NCBI RefSeq assembly: GCF_009905375.1
Contig: NC_133657.1
Span: 49,607,831-49,671,830, forward strand
DNA from: Apium graveolens
Taxonomy: Eukaryota > Streptophyta > Magnoliopsida > Apiales > Apiaceae
DNA length: 64,000 nt
Direction: 5' to 3'
Position numbers and translations under genes: made by a program. The notes beneath the pieces are model-generated. The model was not told the origin of the DNA and did no database searches. It saw only the letters and a list, made by a program, of their open reading frames with translations. Below are positions 1 to 8,972 of the stretch, in pieces (position 1 is the stretch's first letter; every line of letters begins with the position of its first letter).

Positions 1-10
1 AGAAGATTCT

Positions 11-250
11 GTGAATCAATTTTGTCCAAAGTGTGAGATTGATATTTCGGGGTATAAGTTCTCAGCCGACTTGATACTCTTCAAGTTGGGAGAGTTTGAT
101 ATAATTTTAGGAATAGATTGGTTAGGAGAGAATAGCACTCAGATAAATTGTAAGACCAAGAGAGTGTATTTAAAGACGAAGAGTGGAGAGAAGGTAGTAT
201 TTAAGGGGCAGAGGCAAGAGCAACTATTTTCTTACAATTGTTCAGGCTAA
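11..250 (+). pseudogene. Gypsy aspartic protease, C-terminal part
   Basis: The reading frame matches the C-terminal half of a gypsy retropepsin domain. The segment FDIILGIDWLGE is the usual chromovirus 'F-D-V-I-L-G-M-D-W-L' block that follows the flap, then a K-rich strand region. The catalytic DSGA segment would lie left of the window. The frame stops at 250 although the polyprotein should run on to reverse transcriptase, so it is broken. The protease would mature the Gag-Pol polyprotein inside the particle. Confidence 0.75.
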
Positions 251-293
251 GAAGTTACTTAGAAAAGGTTGTGAGTCGTTCCTAGCATATGTA

Positions 294-1265
294 GTGGATT
301 CAGAGAGAGGCAGCCCCAGTATGGAAGATATTCCTGTAGTTAACGAGTTCCCCGATGTGTTTCCCGACGAACTACAGGCTTACCACCAGATCGACAAATT
401 GAGTTCGAGATCAACCTTGCTCCAGGAATGGAACCAGTTTCAAAAGCCCCCGTATAGGATGGCACCAGCAGAAATGAAAGAGTTGGCAAGCCAGCTACAA
501 GAATTATTGGATAGGGAGTGATACGGCAAGTGCGTCACCATGGGGAGCACCTGTTCTGTTTGTAAAGAGAAAAATGGGAGTATGCGTCTATGCATAGATT
601 ACCGGGAGTTGAATAAGGTGACGATCAAGAACCGCTACCCGCTACCAAGGATAGATGACCTTTTTGATCAGTTGAAGGGAGCAAAATGCTTTTCGAAGAT
701 TGATTTGAGATCGGGATACCATCAATTAAAGATCAAAGAAGAAGATATTCCTAAGACCGCATTCAGGACCAGATATGGGCATTATGAATTCTTAGTAATG
801 CCGTTTGGATTGACCAACGTTCCGGCCGTATTTATGGATCTGATGAATTGGGTATTTAAGAAGTATTTGGACAAATTTATCGTGGTATTCATTGATGACA
901 TCCTTATTTATTCTAAATCGGAGGAAGAACATAAGCAGCACCTCTGGATAGCATTGGAGATACTCCGACAAGAGAAGTTGTATGCCAAGTTTACCAAATG
1001 TGAGTTTTGGTTAAAGGAAGTTCAATTTTTGGGGAATGTTATTGGAAATGAGGGAGTTAAAGTGGATCCGGCAAAGATTGAGGCAGTTATGAGTTGGGAG
1101 AGGCCAAAGACTCCTACGGAAGTGCGAAGTTTTCTAGGATTGGCCGGATACTATAGAAGATTCGTCAAGGATTTCTCGAAGATCGCCACGCCATTGACCA
1201 AGTTAACCAGAAAGAATCAAAAGTTGAATGGAGTGCAGAATGTGAAGATAGCTTTCAAGAGTTAA
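294..1265 (+). pseudogene. Gypsy reverse transcriptase, frameshifted
   Basis: 294-521 encodes the protease-RT linker (VVNEFPDVFPDEL, then YRMAPAEMKEL), and 540-1265 the RT core. RT blocks are clear: [50 protein letters not shown] and [10 protein letters not shown], where FIDD is the YXDD-box metal-binding aspartate pair. The usual 'WGAPVLFVK' block is present but in another frame (541-573), so a 1-nt shift lies in the A-run near 571. The N-terminal part ends in a stop at 519-521. The RT would copy genomic RNA from the tRNA-primed start. The thumb part ([16 protein letters not shown]) is intact. Confidence 0.9.
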
Positions 1266-1273
1266 AGCAAAAG

Positions 1274-2110
1274 TTGGTAACAGCTCCGGTGTTGGTACTT
1301 CCAGATGATCAAGGGAATTTTGTAATATTCAGCGACACTTCACATAAGGGTTTGGGTTGTGTGTTGATGCAACACAGTAAAGTGATCGCATATGCGTCAA
1401 GACAGTTGAAGCCGCATGAGTTAAAGTACCCGACGCATGACTTGGAACTAGCCGCCATAGTGTTCGCACTCAAGATTTGGAGACATTACCTCTATGGAGA
1501 GAAGTGTGAAATCTACATGGATCACAAGAGTTTAAAGTACATTTTTACTCAGAAAGAGCTCAATATGAGGCAGAGGAGATGGCTGGAATTGATCAAGGAC
1601 TATGAATGTTCGATAAATTACCATCCTGGAAAGGCGAATGTAGTGGTCGATGCTCTGAGTAGGAAGGAGAGACTGAATATGATGATAACATCAAAAGAGT
1701 TATCCGAAGAAATCGAAAGATTGGAATTGGAACTTTGTGCTTATGGAAATGTCGAGGAAGTTTGTCGTGCAATGACCTTTCAGCCAACACTAGTGGAAAG
1801 GATAAAGAAGTGTCAAGAAGAAGTAATGGAGAAAGAGAAGAATCAGTTATCTGGAGAGGAGATTAATACTCAAAGGGATGAGCAAGGGATACTAAGGTTT
1901 TCTTCCAGAATATGGCTTCCCCATGTACCTGAATTAAAGAATGAGATCCTCCATGAAGCCCACAATTCGAAATTTTCAATCCACCCGGGAAGCATCAAGA
2001 TGTATCGAGACTTAAAGAAGAACTTTTGGTGGCCAAATATGAAGCGAGACGTAGCAGAATGGGTTGCGAAGTGCTATACTTGTCAGAAAGTAAAGGCAGA
2101 ACATCAATGA
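1274..2110 (+). pseudogene. Gypsy RNase H and integrase zinc-binding domain
   Basis: The first 130 residues are the RNase H domain: [13 protein letters not shown] (first acidic residue), [16 protein letters not shown] (E/D block), [11 protein letters not shown] and the closing DALSRK. A connection domain leads to the integrase HHCC zinc finger ([13 protein letters not shown] ... CYTCQ). The frame differs from the RT frame, showing a frameshift near 1260. It ends at a TGA (2108-2110) where related elements have an Arg codon (HQ-R-PSGL), consistent with CGA to TGA by cytosine deamination. Confidence 0.88.
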
Positions 2111-2746
2111 CCAAGCGGATTAATTCAGCCCCTGAAGATTCCAGAATGGAAATGGGAAAATATCGCTATGGACTTTATAGTAGGACTACCGCGAACGAAA
2201 TCCGGACATGACGCAATATGGGTTATAATTGATCGTCTTACGAAGTCGGCACATTTCCTTCCAATAAACGAGAAGTCGTCATTGGACAAGTTAGTTCATC
2301 TGTATGTGCGCGAAATCGTGCTAAGGCATGGAGTACCCGTATCAATAGTTTCAGACAGAGATCCCCGATTTAACTCGAGATTCTGGAAGCAATTTCAGGA
2401 ATGTCTTGGCACAAAGTTGAATATGAGCACGGCGTACCACCCGCAGACTGATGGCCAGAGTGAAAGGACAATTCAAACAATTGAAGACATGTTGCGTAGT
2501 TGTGCAATCGATTTTACAGAAAGTTGGGACGACCATTTGCCGTTGATTGAATTCTCTTACAACAACAGCTATCATTCCAGTATCGGCATGCCACCATACG
2601 AAGCTTTGTACGGGCGAAAATGTAGATCACCAAGAAGTTGGGATGAAGTAGGAGAAGGAAGAATTCTCGGCTCAGAATTGGTACAACAGTTGCATGACTC
2701 GGTCAAGTTAATTCAGAAAAGGTTGCTTGCTGCTCAAGATAGATAG
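2111..2746 (+). pseudogene. Gypsy integrase catalytic core
   Basis: In the same frame as the RNase H segment, the sequence continues through PSGLIQPLKIPEW into MDFIVGLPRTKSGHDAIWVI (first catalytic Asp), SIVSDRDPRF (second Asp) and HPQTDGQSERT (catalytic Glu). These are the DDE residues that join the cDNA ends to target DNA. The frame ends at TAG (2744-2746) where relatives have Gln (AAQDR-Q-KY), consistent with CAG to TAG. The block YHSSIGMPPYEALYGRKCRSP is the usual end of the core. Confidence 0.9.
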
Positions 2747-3207
2747 AGGAAGTATGCCGATCCAGCGTGTAAGGACGTTCAATTCCAAATTGGTGAAGCT
2801 GTGTTGCTGAAGGTGTCACCTAGAAAAGGGTTGATGAGATTTGGCAAGAAAGGGAAGTTAGCACCTAGATACATAGGTCATTTTGAGATTTTGAGTCAAG
2901 TAGGAAAGGTGGCCTACGAGTTGGCCTTACCACCTCAGTATCAGCATGTGCATAATGTGTTCCATGTGTCGTTGCTTAAAAGTACAATCCTGACGCTAGC
3001 CATGTGATAGAATATGAACCTGTAGAAATTCAGGCAGACCTGTCATTTGTGGAGCAACCGGTTAAAATACTCGACTGGCAAGTGAAGAGTCTTAGAAATA
3101 AGTCAGTAAAGTTAGTAAAAGTACTTTGGAGGAACCCTAAGGTCGAAGAGTCGACTTGGGAGTTAGAGTCTGATATGCGTTCCTGGCATCCTCATCTTTT
3201 CTCTTAG
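2747..3207 (+). pseudogene. Gypsy integrase C-terminal region and chromodomain
   Basis: After the TAG at 2744 the frame carries the GPF/Y-type module ([20 protein letters not shown], then RYIGHFEIL) and [11 protein letters not shown] frame change near 3000 leads to 3004-3207, with a chromodomain: VKILDWQVKSLRNKSVKLVK followed by VLWRN and STWELE. Chromodomains of these elements steer integration to heterochromatin; here the first aromatic-cage position is not obvious. The frame stops at 3205-3207 just before the polypurine tract. Confidence 0.8.
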
Positions 3208-3227
3208 ATTCTGGGGACAGAATCCCT

Positions 3228-3241
3228 TAAGGGGGAGAGGA
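3228..3241 (+). other. Polypurine tract of the chromovirus
   Basis: TTAAGGGGGAGAGGA lies directly before the LTR start TGTTACGACC. It primes plus-strand DNA synthesis. The preceding stretch GGACAGAATCC is also found before the LARD tract (about 25780), linking the two elements. Confidence 0.85.
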
Positions 3242-5454
3242 TGTTACGACCGGCATTTTATGTAATATTATTTGTGGATTTGGTATAATGTTAAAGTCAA
3301 ATGAAAATATATTCAATGATTGTACGCTAGTGTGAGTGAAAATTTCTGCATTATAAATTTGCTTTGTATAGTATATGATTTTTCAAAGAAAGAGTTTATT
3401 TAATTTCTTTATTTTTGATTTATAAGGAATATTCTAAGCTTTGGAAAAATTTTCTTTTAAAAGGTATTTTGTTCACAAATTTTGAAAATGATTTTATAAA
3501 GTCTCTAAAAATCCAAGTTATTTTATGGTATAAATTTTATAATTTTTGAACTTGTATTTTATTTTATAGAAATAAATCATTATAAATTTTAGTTGTCATA
3601 TTAGTAAATTACAAGAAAACCCTTGCATGTAAACCACCCTCTCATTCTTTTCAAGGACAAAGAGGACAATTCTAACCCCACTAACTCTTATTTCTCTAGC
3701 CAATTTCCTTCTTTACCCTTGCATGCAAAATGCACCAAGTATAAGTGGAGGGATAGACTTGTCAATTCTCCTTTCCACTCACATTTTATCAAATCAAATA
3801 CCATAAAAACAAGCAAAAACATGATCATTTTCACTCATCACCCACACCACACTCATTCTTCTCTCCCTCCTCCTCCCTCACTCTCGGCCCTCCCTCTCTC
3901 ACTCTCGGGTTTAGCCGAGAACCACCCCCTCCCCATTTTTCTTCATCTCTCCACCAAGCTTCTACTCTTTATACAAGTAAATGTTATCTCCCATACCATG
4001 ATCATTCATATTTTAAAGAGTTTTGAGTAGAAAGTTTAAGTTTAAGGGTTGCATGAAAAGGTTTTAGTGAAACTCAAAATACAATCTTGATTCTTATGGA
4101 TTTAAGGTTGTTTTTGAGAGGACTACAAGGAATGGATAAATGCCAAGTCTTGAGAAGGAAACTCTTGATGATTTAATGGCCATTTCCATCCATTTCATTC
4201 AGCCATGACCATATGGGAGCCGAATGAATGCTCCTTGAAATCATTCTTGTTGTTTTGATCAATTTTTGCATGTTTATGTGATAATGACTTGAATTTTGTG
4301 ATGAAAATTTGATAAAACTCCTTGCATGCTAAGTGATCATCTAGGTATACCTTATGCTAGGCTTGCATGTCAATTTTAAGATGGAATGTATGTAGAAAAT
4401 GTGTTGTTTTGGTTTGAAAAACCCGAAGGCATGCATGCATGAGGATTTCTCTTAGAATGTTGTAAGATTTTGATCATTTATAAAGATTTTATTAGTGAGC
4501 CTTAATTTCAGTAGGTATAATGTGTTAATATTGATTTATGCTTCTTGTTGTATGGTAATAATTCGTGATTATCTTTTATAAAAATGCATACCTTGTTGTT
4601 TCAAAAGTATGAAGATTTGTGATTTGTGAAGTGTAGATTCTCTTGTTTTGCCATAATTGTACCTTAGGTAAGGATGATCTCACCAAGGTTATTTTGAGAA
4701 TAAGGGAGTTAGTTCATTAGAATACCATGTTTAGGTCTTGGTTTGAGTATTGGGTTGTTGGTAGTTGAGTTTGTCAAGTCAAAACCTTGGAGAAATGAGA
4801 GTTACAGTTTCTGCAGAAAATCAGTTTAGTACCCTGAGGTTTAGAGTGAGTTTTGACCATGTCATTGGTGTGAACTTTGAGGCCCAAGATACCAGAAGTT
4901 ATTATTGGGAGTATATAAAAGGTTTTAGGAGTTGGTTGGAGGTTTGCATGTCATTTGGTTAGGTGCACAAGTAGAATAACAAAATATGTCCAGCAGGGGA
5001 CAGTTTTGTTGCAACTTAGAAATAGGGAGATTTGACCATGTCATGGGTAGGCCCTCATTAGGCCCAATTGGGCCTTAGTTAGAGGGAGTCTCAGAGAAGT
5101 TTTTGCAACCATAGTTCATAGGATATGAGTTAGAACCATGAGTCACAAGTTAATTCAAGTCAGGGCATTTTCTGCCCAGAAAAACAAGGGAACCTTGGAC
5201 TTTTAGCTTAGGCCCAAGAAGGCCCAAGCCAGGCCCTTGAGCCACATCAAGTTTGTGAGATGCCCTTAGATCAGGAGAGTCTTGTGTAAAAGTTTTGAAG
5301 GAAGACTTGTAGTTTAAGAGTGTCTAACGCACTCTAGAAACCAAAGTTGTCATTCTGAAATTTGCACCAGTGAGCACTATCACTTATCACATAGTTTTAG
5401 AACACTTAGAAGTGAGTATTAGGTCGACCACCATAGTTGTAAGATGGTATAAGG
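3242..5454 (+). repeat. Chromovirus 3' LTR, left part
   Basis: Begins TGTTACGACCGGC after the polypurine tract and continues to the copia-1 insertion point. The last 5 bases (TAAGG, 5450-5454) are the copia-1 target-site duplication. The stretch 3640-3970 is pyrimidine-rich, as in plant LTR leaders. TGCATG/CATGCA (RY-type) hexamers are frequent from 3624 to 4950. I see no real protein-coding gene; a 135-codon open frame at 3623-4030 is low-complexity and lies in the LTR. Confidence 0.85.
5450..5454. other. Target-site duplication TAAGG, left copy
   Basis: TAAGG directly precedes the copia-1 5' LTR; the same 5 bases follow the 3' LTR at 18583-18587. This defines both element ends exactly. Confidence 0.95.
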
Positions 5455-5529
5455 TGTTAGGAATATATGTGCATTGGTTTGATGATATGTTTAACAAAAC
5501 ACTTAAGTAGAAATTCAGTGTCTGTAGCC

Positions 5530-5888
5530 TCAACGGATAAGACCACTTTGGCTATCCGTTGATGGTGTAGCTTTACTTAGAAATAAGTCTAGTGTTGTAG
5601 CATATTTCAGTCTCTGTATTTAAGATGTAATTCTTAGAAGTTGAGAGAAACTATGAGTCATGTTGACTACTAGAAGATATGCAGATAGGAAGGCCAATTG
5701 TAAATATTTCATGCCTTGTAATTGTGTATAAATGAAGTGGTATCAACGGATGACTTAAAGACCTTCAACGGATGAGAAGCTAAGCTTCAACGGATGTCTC
5801 TAAAGCTTCAACGGATAACATCCTTCAACGGATGAGTGCATCAATGGATGAAAGCTTCAACGGATGTTCTGTTGATTAACCGTTGATA
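5530..5888. promoter_or_regulatory. TCAACGGAT array in the copia-1 LTR promoter
   Basis: Exact TCAACGGAT at 5530, 5743, 5765, 5787, 5808, 5825 and 5857; complement ATCCGTTGA at 5554. A one-base variant lies at 5841 (exact in the 3' LTR). The direct copies are spaced 22, 22, 21, 17, 16 and 16 bp. The array ends with TTAACCGTTGATA (5876-5888), about 106 bp before the TATA box. AACGG is the core of plant MYB3R-type MSA elements and of several other MYB sites; an enhancer role is inferred. Confidence 0.8.
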
Positions 5889-5993
5889 AGTGGTAGTTGT
5901 ACCTACAAACAGAGGCACGTGGGTGAACAGAGATAACTGAAATGTGGCAGCCTAATTTCAGGAACATCAGAAAAAGCAGCCGTTCTACTCTAG

Positions 5994-6000
5994 TATAAAG
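5994..6000 (+). promoter_or_regulatory. TATA box of the copia-1 LTR
   Basis: TATAAAG within CTAGTATAAAGAGG, downstream of the TCAACGGAT array. Genomic RNA should start about 30 bp further on. The same box occurs in the 3' LTR. Confidence 0.7.
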
Positions 6001-6473
6001 AGGCATTAAGTCAACAAAGTACTGGAGTGAACTGGAGAAGAAACAAGTGGAGATCTTACTTTATTATTTTATATATCCTTGTCTTCACTTGTAAACTTGG
6101 TAATATAAAAACCAAGTAGTAGCTAGTAATTAGATAAGAATTTTTCCAGAGCTGTTTAGAAAAACCTTGAGAGAAAAATTATCTAGTTTGTACTAGGATG
6201 CAGCTGTGATCAAATTCTTAGATCACAGAATTTCTGAAATACCATCTCTGGTGGAACAACAAATCCACCAGAAAAGTTTTTAAAGGTTTATTGTGTTCTT
6301 TACATTTGTGTTTGAATATATATCTGTCTGTATCAGCTTAAAGCAATTCACACACTTGTTCATCTTGAACACACAGTCTTTATAAACTGCTCAAAACTTG
6401 AAAAAAAAGTTTTGAGATTTACATTCAACCCCCCTTCTGTAAATCTCATTGTTAGTTCTCTAGAAATAACAAT

Positions 6474-6485
6474 TGGTATCAGAGC
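6474..6485 (+). other. Primer-binding site of copia-1
   Basis: TGGTATCAGAGC starts 2 bp after the LTR end and is complementary to the 3' end of plant initiator tRNA-Met, the usual primer for Ty1/copia minus-strand synthesis. Confidence 0.95.
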
Positions 6486-6532
6486 AGGCTCTTGACAAAC
6501 AAAGAGTTTAAAGATCTTGGAATCTAACAAAG

Positions 6533-8959
6533 ATGAGTAAGAAGGATATTGGAGTAAAAATCCCAGTTCTTGACAGAGACAGTTATCACCACTGGAAGGT
6601 GAAAATGCACCTTCATCTACTCTCCCAAGATGAAGGTTATGTAAACTGTATTGAGAATGGTCCTCACATTCCCCACAAAGTAGCCACAGTTGCTACGGCC
6701 ACAATTGCTGTTGGTCAATCCATTCCAAAACCTAGAGCAGAATGGACAATGGAAGACACAGAAGAAGTCCACAAGGATAAGAAGGCTATGAACATTTTGT
6801 TTAATGGTCTTGACAAGGATATGTTTGATAATGTGATAAATTGCTCAACTGCCAAAGAGGTTTGGGACACAGTTCAGCTGCTGTGTGAAGGTACAGAACA
6901 AGTAAAAGAGAACAAGATGCAGCTTCTCATTCAACAGTATGAGTATTTTCATTCTGAAGAAAATGAATCTTTAAATGACACATTTAACAGATTCCAAAAG
7001 CTGTTGAATGGATTGAAGCTGTATGGTAGAGTGTACCAGGTGAAGGATTCAAATCTTAAATTCTTAAGATCCTTGCCAAAGGAATGGAAACCCATGACTG
7101 TCTCCTTAAGAAACTCTCAGGATTATAAGGACTTCACTCTTGAAAGATTATATGGAATCTTGAAGACTTATGAACTAGAGTTGGAACAGGATGAGGTATT
7201 GGAGAAGGGGAGAAAGAAAGGAAGTTCAGTTGCATTGGTAGCTGAAAATGAGAGGGAATGCAGACAAGAAACTGTGAGATCTACATCAAACTCCAAAGAT
7301 GGTACAAGAAATCAGGAATCAAGCAAAGGAAAAGAGCAAGTTGCTGAGAATGAAGACAACTCCAGTCAAGATGACTCTGATAGTGTTGATGAGCATCTTG
7401 CATTTCTGTCCAGGAGATTTGCAAAGATGAAGTTTAAGAAAAACACTAGAGCCACTAAACCTCATAAAAACATGGTGGACAAATCAAAGTTCAAGTGTTT
7501 CAATTGTGGTATAAGTGGACACTTTGCAAGTGAGTACAGAAAGCCAACTTCTGAAAAGAAGAAATTTGACCAAGTAGATTACAAGAAGAAATATTTTGAT
7601 CTGCTCAAGCAAAAGGAAAGGGCTTTCATTACTCAAGAAAAAGATTGGGCAGCTGATGGAGAGGAAGAGAATGAAGATGTGGAGTATGTCAACTTAGCTC
7701 TCATGGCTGATTCTGAGGAAAATGAAGTTAGTTCATCAAGCAATCAGGTAACAACTCAGGTAATCACTACTGATGTAACACAACTTACTAAAGAAGAGTG
7801 CAATGATGCTTTTAATGACATGTCTACTGAATTGTATCATTTGCGTGTGTCTCTTAAATCTCTTGCTAAAGAAAATAGTAGGATTAAAGAGAACAATCTG
7901 TTTTTAAGTAATAGAAATGCTATGTTAGAAGATAAGTTGATTGACCTAGAGAAAACCAAGCTGCATTGTATATCTGTTGAGAATGAACTAGCTGAATCTA
8001 TTAAGAAAGTAGAAATACTTTCTAATCAATTAAAGAGAGAGCAAGAGGTGATTAAAGCCTGGAAAATATCTAGGGATGTTAGTGCTCGAATTGCCAAGGT
8101 CCAAGGAATTGAATCATTCTGTGAAACTGCCTGGGATAAAAACAAAAAGAAACTGGAATTAATTGATGGGCTGTCAACGGATGTGGAATCAACGGATGAT
8201 GAAGGTTATCCATTGAAGGAAGAAAATGAGCATCCGTTGAAGGTTCCTCAATTAAAACAGGCAGATGTTTCTAATAGTGAAAATCTAAAGAAACTCAACA
8301 AAAAGTTTGGTTCAACTTCCAAGAACTTTGTTAAAGAAGAAGCAAGCACATCCAAAGATGTCAGTAAGGTGAATATAGGGCACATGACCTTAGAACAGTT
8401 AAATAATAGGCTCAAGATGGTTGAGGATAAAAAGGAAACTAAAAGAAAATCTAACAGAAATGGGAAGGTAGGTGTTAACAAACATAACAATTACACACCT
8501 GATAGGTATGCTCCTAGAAAAAGCTGTGTGCATTGTAGTAGTGTTAATCATCTATCTGCTAATTGCAAATCTATTAAGAAAACCCCCATAACTGTACCCT
8601 CTTCCATGCCTAACATGTCTGCATCATCTCTACATGCTATGCCTACTATGTCTCAACAGAATCCTTATGCACATTTTGCAAACATGCCATATTTTAACAA
8701 TCCTTATCTTGCTGCATTTAGTATGCCTCAAATGCCATACAATATGCCTATGTGGAATAACATGTATGCACAATCCATGCCTTATCATATTCCAAATGTG
8801 CTAAATGACTCTGTGACTAACCCTACACCTCAACCAACTACATCCAAGACCAAGGTTGACTCAAAGTTACCTAAGTCTAGAGATGCAGGAGGAATGAAGT
8901 CTAGGAGAAAGGCTAACAAGAATGGACCCAAGGAAACTTGGGTACCAAAATCAAATTGA
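6533..8959 (+). CDS. gag: Copia-1 Gag
   Basis: An 808-residue Gag starting at the first ATG after the PBS. Residues about 10-210 form the UBN2/retrotran_gag capsid region (YHHWKVKMHLHL, AKEVWDTVQLLCEG). A CCHC knuckle at about 322-335 reads CFNCGISGHFASEY, so its last Cys is Tyr (TAC at 7535-7537), likely G-to-A at TGC. Residues about 400-530 are coiled-coil-like. Repeat-encoded peptide (TDV, STDD, YPLK, HPLK) lies at about 548-569. A second knuckle, CVHCSSVNHLSANC (about 665-678), is intact. A Met/Pro/Tyr-rich stretch (about 690-760) precedes a basic tail. Gag builds the cytoplasmic particle and binds RNA. It is longer than typical copia Gag, as in Sireviruses. The stop TGA (8957-8959) is followed by pol in another frame. 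Confidence 0.92.
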   Translation: MSKKDIGVKIPVLDRDSYHHWKVKMHLHLLSQDEGYVNCIENGPHIPHKVATVATATIAVGQSIPKPRAEWTMEDTEEVHKDKKAMNILFNGLDKDMFDNVINCSTAKEVWDTVQLLCEGTEQVKENKMQLLIQQYEYFHSEENESLNDTFNRFQKLLNGLKLYGRVYQVKDSNLKFLRSLPKEWKPMTVSLRNSQDYKDFTLERLYGILKTYELELEQDEVLEKGRKKGSSVALVAENERECRQETVRSTSNSKDGTRNQESSKGKEQVAENEDNSSQDDSDSVDEHLAFLSRRFAKMKFKKNTRATKPHKNMVDKSKFKCFNCGISGHFASEYRKPTSEKKKFDQVDYKKKYFDLLKQKERAFITQEKDWAADGEEENEDVEYVNLALMADSEENEVSSSSNQVTTQVITTDVTQLTKEECNDAFNDMSTELYHLRVSLKSLAKENSRIKENNLFLSNRNAMLEDKLIDLEKTKLHCISVENELAESIKKVEILSNQLKREQEVIKAWKISRDVSARIAKVQGIESFCETAWDKNKKKLELIDGLSTDVESTDDEGYPLKEENEHPLKVPQLKQADVSNSENLKKLNKKFGSTSKNFVKEEASTSKDVSKVNIGHMTLEQLNNRLKMVEDKKETKRKSNRNGKVGVNKHNNYTPDRYAPRKSCVHCSSVNHLSANCKSIKKTPITVPSSMPNMSASSLHAMPTMSQQNPYAHFANMPYFNNPYLAAFSMPQMPYNMPMWNNMYAQSMPYHIPNVLNDSVTNPTPQPTTSKTKVDSKLPKSRDAGGMKSRRKANKNGPKETWVPKSN
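8174..8240. repeat. TCAACGGAT repeats inside Gag
   Basis: Exact copies at 8174 and 8189, a one-mismatch complement at 8208 (ATCCATTGA) and an exact complement at 8232. Two forward then two reverse copies can pair as a hairpin. They are read in frame, giving STD and (Y/H)PLK peptides between the coiled coil and the second zinc knuckle. Confidence 0.85.
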
Positions 8960-8972
8960 TTGATTTTATGGT

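Larger units (their letters stand above)
5455..6471 (+). repeat. Copia-1 5' LTR
   Basis: Starts TGTTAGGAATATATG and ends AGAAATAACA. Contains an inverted pair and a direct array of TCAACGGAT repeats (5530-5888) and a TATA box (5994-6000). Differs from the 3' LTR at four positions (5524, near 5754, 5845 and near 6166) and by one A in the run near 6401. Confidence 0.95.

Noticed and set aside
3623..4030. 135-codon open frame
   Set aside because: Lies inside the chromovirus LTR, pyrimidine-driven composition (long Pro/Ser/Leu runs), no domain.
5732..5890. CRISPR-like array from the regularly spaced TCAACGGAT copies
   Set aside because: Repeats are 9 bp with 7-13 bp gaps, inside a plant LTR and also found in coding DNA; no CRISPR feature applies.
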